Part shown: positions 9,201-21,300 of the stretch, piece by piece | Layout: the number at the start of each line of letters is the position of its first letter | Position numbering within the stretch: the stretch's first letter is position 1 | DNA from: Bursaphelenchus xylophilus | Lineage: Eukaryota; Nematoda; Chromadorea; Rhabditida; Aphelenchoididae | DNA length: 64,000 nt | NCBI GenBank assembly: GCA_904066235.2 | Contig: CAJFCV020000002.1 | Coordinates: forward strand, 1,984,001-2,048,000 | Direction: 5' to 3' | Position numbers and translations under genes: made by a program | Notes under the pieces: model-generated | What the model saw: only the letters and a program-made list of their open reading frames with translations | What the model was told of the DNA's origin: nothing | The model's database searches: none

Positions 9201-12200
9201 GAATTTTGGGGGTGTGCTAGCACTATTCCACGGGCCGCTGCTTCCTTGCCTCCCTTCTTCTTCTTTCTTCTCCATTCAAAAACAACAGCAGCCAACATAC
9301 ACATGGTGGGGGCAAGGCCAGTGGTGGGGAGGAGGGGAGCTGAAGACTACCGGGCGTCCCAGTGCTATGACAATAACAAGTATTTCACAAAAATCATCCG
9401 ATGAGGGCCCAACACCGTCCGCCGAGCGTGCTAGTCCGAACGTGTGGGGTTGGATTCGAACGTGTGTCGCTCCGCTCGACATTTGGCCAAATCCGATGGA
9501 CATTTTGCGAGCAATGGCCGACATGGAGGGCAAGGAAAACGTATCCCGAACGTCACGGATTAGAAAAAACGTTCCGAAAACTGCTGCCAAATGTGTAAAT
9601 AAGATTTTCCTTCCCTTCAAGACTACCGAATATACAGTATTTTCAAGCAGTTCCAAGCATTTTCGAACATTTTCATCTTTGAATCGAGCCGAAAACCTCG
9701 AGTATTCGAGTGCAAGCGATGACTTATCATCGCAAAGCCTACAAAGTACCGAACATGGGAGTGAGGCAGCCACAAACAATCACATTTTCTCCTCGAACAA
9801 GCCAGAAATCACTTCTTTTTTGCCGGTAAATCCTTATTATCCTACTGTAGTTTGCGATTTACATGTCGTATATTAATCCTTCGCCCATATTTCATGGTGC
9901 ACTCTTCTCTGAGGCGCTTATTCCGCCGTTTCCATTATTTTATCTCGGTTTTAATGGCGCTGTTAGGCCCTGCTCGTAAATTTTCTTTCCTCATCGGCAA
10001 CGAAGCGGAGAAAAAAGGACGCGCTCGCTTCGATTTCAAAAAAAAGCTAGCGTTGTTTTCGGGCGAAAAGCGAGTGCAGAGAGGAACCGGTGGACAGCGG
10101 TGGGGCCGCGTTACTGTAAATCCCCGGGCTTGAGATTAGGAATTTGCACGAGTCTTCCGAGAATCAGGATAATAGGATAAATACAATGCCATAAAAGGCC
10201 ATTCAGATGTGTGAAACTCTAAATGAACAAAAATCGGAGCACTATTCATGGAAAAATTCTGTTTATGACTTTAAAAAAATCTAAAACTACAAAACCAGAG
10301 CTAAACTGTGATGCATTTGAGGCAAACTTTGACCTTCACGACTTTTAAAAAGTTATAAATTGACACTAAAACGTATTTTAACTCATCATCAGCAACTTTT
10401 TTTCACCTTACAAGGAAAGTACTTCTATGGGGTATGGAGTTACAGGTCCAGTCATATCAAAAAAATTGCAAAATTTTTATAATTCAGAATATGTAAAAGT
10501 TAGCTGCCTTATTTTGGTTTGTAAGGGTGAAAAAATCCTCTGAAGTTTTCACGCAACACCACGCACATGCCTTTTTGACAAAGTTTTTACCAAATCAAAA
10601 TCTTTGTTTTGAGCTAAAGTCAATGAACCCTGGCATCTTGCCAAGCCTTAAAATTTCAAATTTGATTAACACTACACCTTAATTAGTAGTTCCAATATAA
10701 AAAAGGGGCATTTGTGTGGTGTTGCGAGAAAAGTTCTGAGGTTTTTTTCACCCTGACAAGCCAAAATAAGGCAGCTAACTTATACACATTCAGAATCAGA
10801 AAAATTTTACGATTTTTTTGATATATGACTCGACCTGTAACTCCATACCCCATAAAAGTACTTTCCTCGTTAAAACAGTTAAACCTAACATGTCGTATTT
10901 TACGAATCTTGTCACACTTCTAATCTCTTTATACCAAATTACGTTCCAAAGCTAATATTTTTCTCTTTATTATTGCTTATTTGCAGCATTTTACACTCTG
11001 ATTTTTGCTTTTCCCATTCAATATCCCTTTATTCATCATTTCGGCCTGAAATTTGACCCCCGACTGATCGCAAATCCATCTCAAACAACGCCACTGCGAG
11101 CAGAAGGACGCCCTCAGCATGGCATAAAATTAGCGAGCGGCATAAAAAAATCGCAAGCGCTCCTCGGCACTTAAGCGCTGCTCGCGTTCTTTTCCTGTTT
11201 TCTTGGCCTCGGAACAGCAGGTGATCAAAGCGGCGGATTAGATGAGAGGGAAAACAGGCCGGCAATAAGGCGGGAGAGCGGATGATTTTACACCTCATCC
11301 AGTCAGAAAATCACATTGCAGTGACCGACACAATCCAGTGGCAAAAAACATACCATTTTGCATCCGGGAAGCTCCAAAAATGTGGCAAAACGCTTCCCTC
11401 TCCAAGTGGAAAAAAAACTTCGTTTTGAAGGGCATCTCACAAAAAGAGCGGGCGCGCTTTTGAAATCGGGAGTTTTTTCACTTGGAGAGGGAAGCATTTT
11501 GCCACATTTTTTATACTTCCCGGATGCAAAATGGTACGTTCTTTGCCACTGGATCAGGTCCGTCACTGTAGTGTAATTTTCTGACTAGATGAGGTGTAAA
11601 ATCATCCGCTCTCCCGCCTGATTGCCGGCCTGTTTTCCCTCTCATCTATAGAGAGATTTCTGACATTATTTATGACTAAAACTACCAAGTCTTTGGCCAA
11701 ATCCTTCATTTTAATCCCAAAAGTCTACAACACTCCCAAAATTCCCTTCATTTCCCCAAAATATCCATCATATTTTGGCTTATTGCGTCTGGTTCCAGCT
11801 CGATTCTACTCAATTTACAGTCTGCATACCCAATGTTTATCGGTTTTCACTTCGAAATTTCTCCATTTCGTGCATAACATTATTCATGACGATGTGTAAA
11901 AATTAGAGTCCGCTTAAAATAAAATATAGATGCCAAAAACATCTGTGCCGCATTTTTTTCATTCCGTCTTCTCGTTAGACTATATGAAGGACGTGAAAGT
12001 ACGCTAAGAGAAAAAATAAATGCGAGCAAAGACTATAAGAGCAGATGCACAAACAAGACAGTCTAGTTTTACGGCCGAATAAGGTTTGAACAAGCAAAGA
12101 ATCACTCAAAATTTGCAACTGAGGGTCAGACTTCGACAAATGGATATTATCCATGATGGGAATTGATGTCTAAAAGTCAATTTAGGCGTTCCGAAGCCGA

Positions 12201-12837
12201 TAAAAAAGGCCAAACAATTGACAAATAAAGAGAGAACTATAATTTCTAAAAAGCCAAAAATCCAAAACTATGCGTTTCGGATATTACTTTAGTTTTCTGT
12301 AGATACTCAAAGCAACTTTATGGCATTCGGACTGAAATGAATTGGACCAAGACGTTTCAAAACATCCTCTGATTATTCTAACATCAAAATTCATCACAAA
12401 ATCGACAGTTTTTTGGTTCTCTTATCGTTGACGTCTAGTACAATATAAAAAAATAGTTGACACCGAATTATACCGCAACTTATTTCCATACTAATTACTG
12501 ATCCTGACCACCAACCTCTGTCCCTAATTTTCCCCCTAAAAGTTCAAGAAAAAAGTCAAAAATCCCTCACCTCAAAATCATCTCCACCTCTCATCAAGTG
12601 TTGAGCAATCCCCAATTGTTCGTTGTTCATGGCTCCGACGTAACGATCCCCGTCGCCAATAACTTGACCAGTCTTCACGTCCAAGTTCCTGGATGGAGTG
12701 ATCTCGCGCTTCTTGAACGTCTTCTCGCTGACCTGTCGCAGAGAAATCCGGCCTTCTGGGCGTTTGCCTGAACGGGGCCGACGCTCCTCAACGTTGGAGA
12801 TATCGTTGAAGATGGAGCGCGACAAACTAACGGACAT
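6281..12837 (-). CDS. fzy-1: Cdc20/Fizzy APC/C activator
   Basis: Three exons on the minus strand: 12837-12571, 7643-6693, 6592-6281, all phase 0, giving 509 residues (human CDC20 has 499). The C-terminal part is the WD40 propeller. It begins RYLPKSPVRILDAP, TINDDFYLNIMDWG, and contains VALDNVVYLW, VCGVKWSPDEKHL, GGADQTVNVW, GRILSLTQSPCGQF and ASDETLRLW, which is diagnostic of Cdc20/Fizzy rather than Cdh1. It ends in Ile-Arg (NAPSIR), the IR tail that docks on APC/C. The N-terminal exon has the position and spacing of the C-box, but it reads DRYVGAM (64-70) instead of DRYIPxR. LRIVSYK resembles the Mad2-binding KILR segment. Cdc20 recruits mitotic substrates for ubiquitination. Intron 1 is 4.93 kb and repeat-filled; intron 2 is 100 bp. 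A TTTTCAG acceptor 12 bases before the ATG (exon edge 12849) suggests trans-splicing. AATAAA is at complement(6161-6166). Confidence 0.92.
8380..9350. other. GC-rich island inside the Cdc20 first intron
   Basis: The stretch is much richer in G and C than everything around it and is made of short recurring words (CACTGG, GGGGGCT, GAGCACTGGGCG, CAGTGGGG) on both strands. It produces several long overlapping open frames on both strands, including 8992-9876 on plus. That is expected from low stop-codon density in GC-rich DNA, and none shows a domain. It could be an internal promoter or enhancer of the Cdc20 gene, or a diverged GC-rich element; sequence alone does not decide. Confidence 0.5.
10411..10869. 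repeat. TIR element, family F4 (CAAGGAAAGTACTTCTATGGGG)
   Basis: Inverted termini CAAGGAAAGTACTTCTATGG and, at the right, GTACTTTCCTCG after CCATACCCCATAAAA. The arms stay complementary for about 170 bases (for example AAGGCAGCTAACTT, GTGGTGTTGCG, TCAGAA). It is flanked by TTA on both sides, like F3, with which it shares the terminal CAAGGRAAGTAC. It lies in intron 1 of the Cdc20 gene. A second copy is at 20058-20628. Confidence 0.8.
11239..11648. repeat. Outer palindrome interrupted at its centre by an F2 element
   Basis: Left arm 11239-11318 (TAGATGAGAGGGAAAACAGG, then CCGGCAATAAGGCGGGAGAG, then GCGGATGATTTTACACC) is repeated as its complement at 11569-11648 with only a few differences. 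The F2 element 11319-11568 occupies exactly the centre. Removing the insert leaves a nearly perfect 80-bp-arm hairpin. Confidence 0.85.
11319..11568. repeat. F2 element nested in the palindrome centre
   Basis: Starts CAGTGACCGACAC and ends GTCCGTCACTG. The inner arms share ACCATTTTGCATCCGGGAAG, CAAAAATGTGGCAAAACGC and CCCTCTCCAAGTG with their complements. 250 bp, non-coding. Confidence 0.85.
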
Positions 12838-12849
12838 TACAGTGCAGAC

Positions 12850-13742
12850 CTGAAAACAGACAAATTTCAATTATCTGTGATGAAAACATCAAATTTTAGT
12901 CAAAATAATATTGTACTATGGGTCTTATGGAAAAAATGTCAAAGAACAGTGCGGAATTGCTTCCCATTTAAAGAAATCCGGCTTAAAAGATCCATAATAC
13001 CTTGTAGAAAATATCTTGTCATCCAAACTTCCACAAACTAACCTAAATCCACAAGAAATAATCAAAATTCTTACCCAATATTCGTAAGATCAGTTGGTGG
13101 CAGTGCTGACACTGTAAATGGGTCTCTCGGCTTGATTATCAGTATGTGCGCAATGTCGACGGAGCTGCGACAATGGAGCTTGGCTAAAACACAACATTTA
13201 GAAAAAATTTTATATTGTACTGGACAAAAATCGAGAAAAGCACGCGAAATAGCAAAACCAAATCGAAAAAAGGATCTAATAAAATCTAAAAACACTAGTA
13301 CAACCCGAACAAGGACGAGAAACAAGAAATTTTTGGCTATAAAGCATGTACAATATTTCAAAAAAAAATTATCACTCAAAAAACCCCACAAATAGCTCAA
13401 AAAGTTGACAAACCCAGCCGAATTTGGTCAAGAAGTCACCAAAATGAAAAAGCTTCGGAGCCACGGGATTTGAACGGCTGATTTTGCGCATTTATTTTCG
13501 TTTCGAGAGAAAGAAATGCTATCTCCGTATAAAATGTCGCTCATTTCGCCGAGGCAAGGGCGCATGCTGCGGAAAAATTATTTTGGTTTTTTTTTGGAAA
13601 AATAGGAGAAGATTCTTGATCAAGTGTAATATCAGTGTGGAATTGATGGGGTTTTATTTGATTTTCTTTTAAAATTTTAAAAAATTGAACGTTTTTGACG
13701 TTTATATTATCCTTGATGTAGGTTGGTGTTTTCAGGCGAAAA
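12850..13742. promoter_or_regulatory. Shared upstream region of the Cdc20 and BUD23 genes
   Basis: Cdc20 reads leftward from 12837 and the methyltransferase rightward from 13743, so this 0.9 kb must carry both promoters unless an unseen 5' exon lies further away. Both genes show a splice acceptor just before their ATG: complement of 12850-12852 for Cdc20, and GGTGTTTTCAG ending 13735 for BUD23. Open frames in between show no recognisable domain. A B-box-like word near 13460 was considered as a tRNA and rejected. Confidence 0.5.
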
Positions 13743-15033
13743 ATGTCGCGTCCCGAGTTCTCCGGACCGCCGGAATTGTTCTACAATGAGACGGAAGCCA
13801 AGAAGTATGCCGGCAACAGTCGTATGATGGAGATTCAAACCGAAATGGCCGCACGAGCGGTCGAATTAATGGCGTTGGCCGACCCGGAAACCGCTTTTAT
13901 CCTCGACATTGGATGTGGCTCCGGAATATCCGGTCAATACCTCACTGACGAAGGCCTCTCTTGGATGGGAATTGACATCAGCGCACCCATGCTGGAGCAG
14001 GCTAAGGAGTACATGGAGGTGGAGGAGGATCTGATCTTGGGCGACATTGGAAATGGCCTTCCGTTCAGACCGGGGGTTTTCGATGGGGCCATCTCAATTT
14101 CAGCTATTCAATGGTTGTGTCATGCGAATAGATCAGATGAGAACCCGGCGAAGAGATTGTTGACGTTTTTCCAAACACTTTTTGCAAGCTTAGTAAGTAA
14201 TTTACATTTTTTCTTGATGTTTAGGTATCAGTTGTATTATCCATGGAAAAAATGAGGGTAAATTGAAGGATTTTGAACCTCATTAGCACATAGGATGGTT
14301 AGTCATTCTATTATTTGTGCTGTATTTGGGGAATTTTGTGTTGGACAAAAAATATAACGAGTTTGGGATCTCGATGGTATCCTTGCCAAAAGTTATTGTA
14401 TTTTTAATAAACATGGGTGAAGTTTAGAATCAATAGCTTTCTTATGATGCGATTGTTTAGTTTTTATTATACTCGGGGCATTTTGAAATTATAGTCCTTG
14501 ATTTTTCTCGATTTCCTTTTTTTATCCCATGGATAATATAAAATCCTTTGATTTTTGAATTTCCAGTTTTTTTCATTTGTCTGAAAACGTCTATCATGAC
14601 TCTTTCAGTCCAGCGGAGCCCGTGCTGTCTTCCAGTTTTATCCAGAGAACCCAGAACAAGCCGAGTTGATCTGCCAACAAGCCAATAAAGCCGGTTTCAG
14701 CGGGGGCCTAGTTGTTGACTTTCCCGAGAGCACTAAAGCCAAGAAAGTGTATCTTGTAGCGATGACAAGTGGTATTCAACGTCTACCGAAAGCCTTGACT
14801 GGCGATGAAGATGCAGCCCCGTCTCATGTTGATAATACTGGAAGAAGGTAGGCTAATTTTCAATATTTTTATTTCTGATGTTTAGGACGTTTAATACTGG
14901 ACGAAAAGTGGATAAAAAATTGATTCCCGGGACTAGAGAGTGGGTCGAATGGAAGAAACAGAGGCAACGAAATCGAGGACGAGAAGTGAAAAACTCGTCA
15001 AAATACACTGGAAGGAGAAGAAGAAAGTTCTAA
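13743..15033 (+). CDS. bud-23: 18S rRNA (guanine-N7) methyltransferase, BUD23/WBSCR22 type
   Basis: Three exons: 13743-14192, 14609-14847, 14886-15033, giving 278 residues (human BUD23 has 281). It opens [20 protein letters not shown]. The SAM-binding motif I is [11 protein letters not shown] (54-64), followed by [24 protein letters not shown] and [13 protein letters not shown], then the family-specific [24 protein letters not shown] and KAKKVYLV. The end is a Lys/Arg-rich tail ([20 protein letters not shown]). The enzyme, with TRMT112, makes m7G in 18S rRNA during 40S assembly and acts in the nucleus. Introns are 416 and 38 nt, phases 0 and 2. The start is the first ATG after a TTTTCAG acceptor and matches the family N-terminus. 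The gene is divergent from Cdc20. Confidence 0.95.
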
Positions 15034-15385
15034 AAAGCATGTTTTATATGTCATTGTTATTTGTTCATTGTTATCAACAAGGATTTTCTACTTTTTGGAT
15101 GTTGTACTAGCCCAATATTTGATGATTTTTGGGGTCAATGTCAAAAAATTCCGCGCTGATTTTCAATTTTTGCTCCCTATGTTTTATATTTTGGGTCATA
15201 TTACTCGTATTGTTGCGCGAATGCAGAAACAGTTGGATCCCCCCACTTTTTGAGGGCCCTTTTTGAGCCGGAAAAATAAAAAAGAGGTAAAAAACCTTCG
15301 AGAAATCACCGTTTTTTGGCTGGATTTGCGATGGATTGGAGCCTGTGAAGCCCGCTTCAAAAACAATTTTGTCGAGTTTGCGGTC

Positions 15386-18300
15386 ATGTCACATCCATTG
15401 TTATGGTTTTTGCTATGTTTTATTAGTCACGGCGTCTGTATTCAAATCCAAATCAGCAAAGGAAAAGTGGAGGGGGAAGAGGTTGAGGTGAATGGGGAAG
15501 TTGTCAATGTGTTCAAGGTGAGAAATTGTTGAAAAAATGATGATTTATGATAGGAATTATATCAGATTTTGATGGAATTGGACGCAAATTTAAAATTTTA
15601 TTTTCCAAGGCATATAAATGAGATTTTTTGATCGAAAATGGACAAAAATTTCGATTTTTTTTTAAATTTGGACATGGAATTTTCTGTCTCGATAAGAAAT
15701 GAGGATAAATTGCTCCATAAATATTGAAAAAATCAATTTTTTTTTGAAAAACAATCGAATTTTTTGTCCATTTTCGATCAAAAAAAAGTTTTTCGCCCCT
15801 TTCTATTAGTCTGTAGGGAAAATAATGTGGATTCGGTCTTCCTTGCGTTATAACCGGCCATCATCGCTTTGCAACGGCTAGCCGTGGCTGGAGATTTGCT
15901 GCGTCGATACATTTTGCTGCGAAAAATCCACATTATTTTCCCGACAGACTGATATCTAAAACTTTTTTTTGCAATATGCTTTTCAAGGGCTTTCGAATGA
16001 CCTATAGCACATGTTATTCGGGGCTGAATAGTGTGTGCAATTGGCCAGAAAATCTACTCTAAATTTGTGCCAGGTTTCGTCCAAAATAAAAAGTTTTGAT
16101 TTTTGATACTTTTTGATCTTTTTTCCACACAAATTCCCACAAATTTCACTTTTACAGTCTATTCCATATGCGGAGCCTCCGATCGACGATCTCCGATTCA
16201 GACGGCCGTTCGAAGTCGGCGATTGGGATGGTGTTTTCGACAGTAACGAATACATGTCCCCATGTCCCAACGGCTTCAATCCAGAGTCGGCCAAGAATAT
16301 CAGCGAGGACTGTCTTTATTTGAGCGTTTTTGCCGATCAGAAATGTTTGGTGAGTAAAAAAAAAGTTGTTCATCTGTTTGTAGCGAAACCAAAAGACCAA
16401 AAGAAAAATTGTTTGTTATAGAAAAGTTTTGTTGTACGATGGGTTAATCTTGGCTCAAGATTGGATCTTGTGACTCTCGAAATTCTCCGTTATAGGCAGG
16501 TTTTGTCGTACCACTTTAAATGAAGCGTCCGTACAAGGAAACCTGTATAAAGCGAAAGTTTTGAGCTCTAGTGATGATTATTAGGCCCAAAAAACAAAGC
16601 TTCGTACAGTGAAACCCTTCCATAAGGAATAAAGTTTTGGGCCTCTTGCGGTTGCATATATACACATAGGTTCAAATTTCAAAAGAAACTCGCTGTACTA
16701 TCAGTCTGTCGGGAAAATAATGAGGACATCGTTGCAGCGCCGATCGCATCGCTGAAGAGAAAAGGAATTTAATTTTGCCGCGACCAAGATAATTTTCCCG
16801 GCGGCGATGCGATTTTATATGCGACAGAGTGGTCATTATTTTATCGACAGACTCGTCAAAACTTTTCGACCCATCTAATACCTTAAAAATCCATGTTTAG
16901 AACACTTCGTGCCCAGTCGTATTTTTCGTCCATGACCTTATCGGTCAGCCAATGTCTTCAGGCGACTTCAGCGAACTTGAAGTCGCCCAAAAATTTGCCT
17001 ACGATGGAATTGTCTTTGTCCGTCCAAATTATCGAATGGGTCTTTTGGGCTTTTTGGATTTGGGCGAGGATCTGGACGAAGCGCCCTATAATGTGGGGCT
17101 TCACGGTAAGGTTTTGAAAAATCAATTTTGCGTTTTACGTCGCGGCAAAAAGTCCTTGGAGTTCAAATTTTGCAGCTCCGGCTCCGAATTCCGGCCCCGT
17201 GCAAAAATTTTAAAAAAATATTTTTTCCAAAAATAAAAGTTATTAGTGCCACAGATCATAAACCCAACGTTTTTGCGGCCAATTCGTATGCAACACATCA
17301 TTCCCAGTATTTTTCAAGCAATTTGGTTTAACAAGACCACGAAATTTTTACTTTTCTGAACGCTGAGAAACCTGGCTCCGACTTTGGGCTCGGGAGCCGG
17401 ACCCAAAATTTCCGGCTTCGGCTCTGGTCCCGGCTCGGAGCCGCTAAAAGCCGGAGCCAGGTTCGGAGTGCGATGGAATTTGGGGGCTGCGAAAATTTCA
17501 AGGACTTTTTGCCGCGACTTATCATTCTGTCGGGAAAATAATGAGCACTATGTCGCCGCGCCGATCGCGTCGCTGAAGTGGAAAGCAATTTGATTTTGAG
17601 ACGACGAAAAAAACACATTTTTAATTCCACAGGGTGCTCATTATTTTCCCGACAGACTGATATGCATATTATCATAGACAACCATTTCTGTTATCTTCTC
17701 GGTCATTTTTTTGGCAAAAACAAACCCTTTGTGTGGCCCAACCCACTTCAATTAACTGCTTCTTGATGTTTAGACCTTCGCCTCGCCCTTCAATTCGTGA
17801 ATCGAGAGATCCGCGCGTTCGGCGGTGATCCCAATCGAATCACCATATTTGGCTCTTCGTATGGGGCTGATTTATCAGTCCTGTTGTTGAACTCACCAAA
17901 ATTCAGAGAGATCCCAATTAGTCAAGGGATTTTGTTCAGTGCAATGCCCAGTATTGGAGGTGGTCATAGTTTGAATGCGACCAAAAAAGTGCTGGAGTTG
18001 TTGAAGGTAAGTCAACAGGGCTTCGAAAGATGAATAAATTTGTAAAATACGACTGCAAAGCAGGATCCGTCAGTAAAAAAACGAAATGTTCCATGCGAAT
18101 TTTGGCAAACATATGTATAAGAGTTTTTCGGGAAAATAATGAGCACTCTTTAGCAGCCAAAATCTCATAGCGTCGCAGCCGAGAGAATGAATTACGGAGC
18201 AGCAAAATCAAATTGCTTTTCACTTCATCGATGCGATCGGTACGACGACATTGTGCTCATTATTTTCCAGACAGACTGAAATAGCCAAAAACTGCTCTTC

Positions 18301-21300
18301 TGTCTAACCGCCCTCCGCGTTTTGCATCCTCTCTCTCGCAAAAGTCGTTGGATATCTCGGCTGCCCCTGCAAAGCACGAGCTAAAACTTTCAGGAAATCA
18401 TATCTGGCCTATGCCAAATATGTGAGCAAAATTTAACGAAAATCCGAGGGCCTCATTTGGGGGCGTTTTTCGGGTCAACACAAATTCGATCGATACGGGG
18501 TGTAGGGCAGGTGTCTGCCCAAAAAAAGATTGTAGGAAGTGCCTACGAGACCTGGCGAAGCCGGCAAAAACAAAGACCCGTAACTTTTTTATCTTGATAT
18601 AAGGCGCGTGCGTTCTACTTCCCTTCGGACTTTCTCGCAGAAAACCCGCATTTCTTGTCTGTGGGCCCGCTAGACAAGAAATGCGCAATTCTTGGCTGAG
18701 CAGAGAAAAAAAGAAAAAAAAACTTCACGGGGAGAGAGCAGAAAATTGCGCAATATTGCGCAATGTTACGCAATTTTAGACAAGAATTGCGCGTTTCTTG
18801 TCTAGCGGGCCCACAGACAAGAAATGCGGGTTTTCTGCGAGGAAGTCCGAAGAGAAGTAGAACGCACGCGCCTTATATTATTGATGTGAGTACATGTAAA
18901 ATAGCTCAAAATAGGTGATAAGCTATCCTAGGGCTCATCAATCTTATTATTCCTACTGGCTAAGGCTTCCGCTGGCCTCCCCCATGCATACACGACGAAT
19001 CGACGCGATCCAGAGTAACGTTAACCCGAATTGTCGTTGACCCGAAAAGTCGTAGCGCGCACTTGCAGTACTTCCCTCGTTATTATAGCTCCATCACACG
19101 TCAATCCAAAATAGACGAAAAAAATTCCCGCCCCTTTTTGGTGATTCGTTCAAAACGAAATGTCACTATCCGATAAAAAACATTTTCTTATTTTCGGCTT
19201 CATTTTCTTCTTTTAGTGCGATTTCGATTCGGATCAAGTCCCCTTGACTTCCGCGGGCTCTTTGGCGTGCCTCAACAACAAGTCCAGCGAGGAAATCGAC
19301 GCCGCTGTTTTCAAAGCCAAAACCCCGGAGACTTATTGGGGACCGAGGTTCGACCAAGACCTATTGCCCGCCAACGACCAGCCCCAACTCCGAGAACTCT
19401 GGCGACCCTTGCCGCTGCTTTTAATCATCAACGCTCCGGATTCTGAAGACAAAAGCTCCAAGAAACCTACGGAATTCGAGGTTGAGGAGTCTTGTGAGAC
19501 CGCGTTGCCAGTCTTTGGATATTACTCCAACTCCAGTCTCCAAGAATGCATCGAATATTATACGAATAATGGGAAGAACAGCCTGACGGACGCTCAGTAT
19601 GCGTTCACAGTAAATTTGGCCAGAATGAACACGGCCAAGGGAGGCGACAGTTATATTGGAGTGATTGGGGAGAAGGTCGAATTGGAGGATGATGTAAAGT
19701 AAGATAGGTTGATTGAGGAAGTAGAATTTGTAACTGATTCAAAAGCCCGCAAAGCCAATTTGCTCTTAGGAATAACGGGTTAAATTTCGATTTGAAAATC
19801 ATGTTTAATCCGAAGCACTTCAGGTTCCTAATCGTCAACGCATCGGAAGCCGAGAACGATGAGGAATCACAGATTGTCAACCGCTACAACGAAAAGATTC
19901 GACGTTTTATCAAAGGACTTGATGGAGGTAGGCGTTGTAAACCAAGAGGCTCCTCAAGCGGACAGGCCCCCAAAATTGTTATACGATGAAAAAAGTTTTT
20001 GCAAAATCAAAAAATAGAGTGACACGTTTAAAGCCCTGATACGATGAAAAAATGTTACAAGGAAAGTACTTCTATGGGGTGTGGAATTACCGGTCGAGAT
20101 ATATATCAAAAAATTCGCAAAAATTTTCTGATTCAGAATATATATAAATTAGCTGCCTAATTTTGGTCTGATGACATGTTTTTGTCCTCAGAAGTTTTCT
20201 CGCGACACCATGCAAGTGTCTTTTTGACCGTGTTTTTACCAATAAAAAAATTTTGTTTTGTGCTAAACTAAATTCTGAAGCCTTGGCAAGCCTTAAAATA
20301 TCAAATTGGATTACAACTACACCTTAAAAGTAGTTCCAACGTAAAAAATGGGTTCTAATGTGGCAAAAAGAACCGAACCCGTTTCCCTCGGATTTCCAAC
20401 CCAGCGCTCTAACCACTCGGCCACACCGCTCTCTTCCGAAGGAAGAGACCGAGCGCGCTTTTGTTGCCGCAGATTTTTTTCCTCGAGAAAAAGATTTATT
20501 GAAAAAACTCGCTGATAGACCAAAATTAGGCAGCTAATTTATATATGTTCTGAATCAGAAAATTTTTGCGAATTTTTTGATATATATCTCGACCGGTAAT
20601 TCCACACCCCATAGAAGTACTTTCCTTGTTAGCAAAATGAAAAGATAGGGTGACATGTTATACGATGAAAAAATTTCTATAATGAAAAAATAGAGTGAGC
20701 CGTTATATGATGAAAAAATTTTAGCAAAATAAAAAGATAGGATGACATGTTATACGATGCAAGTTTTTTGAATTTAACTTGTTGATGGTGGTAAATTGAA
20801 GTAATCATACGGCGAAAATTCAGTGGAAGCGACATGTTATACATGACGTACCCTATTTTTTCATTTTGCAATTTTTTTTTCTTTATATAACATGTCACCT
20901 CTCTTTTTTTTTTAAAATTTTTTTACAAATTTTTTCAAAAAGAGGCCTCTTCGTTTTGGGGGTCTATGTAAAATGTAAAATACACTTTAGACTGGACGAC
21001 CTCCGATTGGCATGGCGCAGGTTACTATCTGTTCGATTTTCCTCGGCCGACCGAAAATGCGACCGATTTCGTTGGCGGCATCATGATAAACGACTCGTAT
21101 TTTAACGAGCCCGCCATCAAATTTTGGCTCAACGACTTGGCCATTGAAGAGGCCTCTGAGTCTGAGGAAGAGGAGACCAAAATTATCCCGCCTCCAGCAG
21201 AAAATGACGATAATGATGATCAAAATGAGGAAGACAACCGCGAAACATCTGAATCGTCAGCGAATTCGGTGAAAGCAACGACCAAATTCGGTCATATTGG

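Larger units (their letters stand above)
18290..19079. repeat. F3 element carrying a nested F13 element
   Basis: The left part (18290-18460) matches the right half of the F3 copy at 2781-3235: ACCGCCCTCCGCG, GCAAAGCACGAGCTAAAACTT, ATTTAACGAAAATCCGAG. The expected F3 end (CGCACTTG, TACTTCCCTCG, then TTA) appears only at 19060-19082. Everything between is another element. Confidence 0.75.

Noticed and set aside
7903..9876. Long plus-strand frames (280 and 294 codons) in the Cdc20 intron
   Set aside because: They lie in or around a GC-rich island with few stop codons; overlapping frames on the other strand are as long, and no domain or splice structure is visible.
13450..13475. B-box-like word (CGTTCAAATCC on minus)
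   Set aside because: No A box at tRNA spacing and no acceptor stem; not a tRNA.
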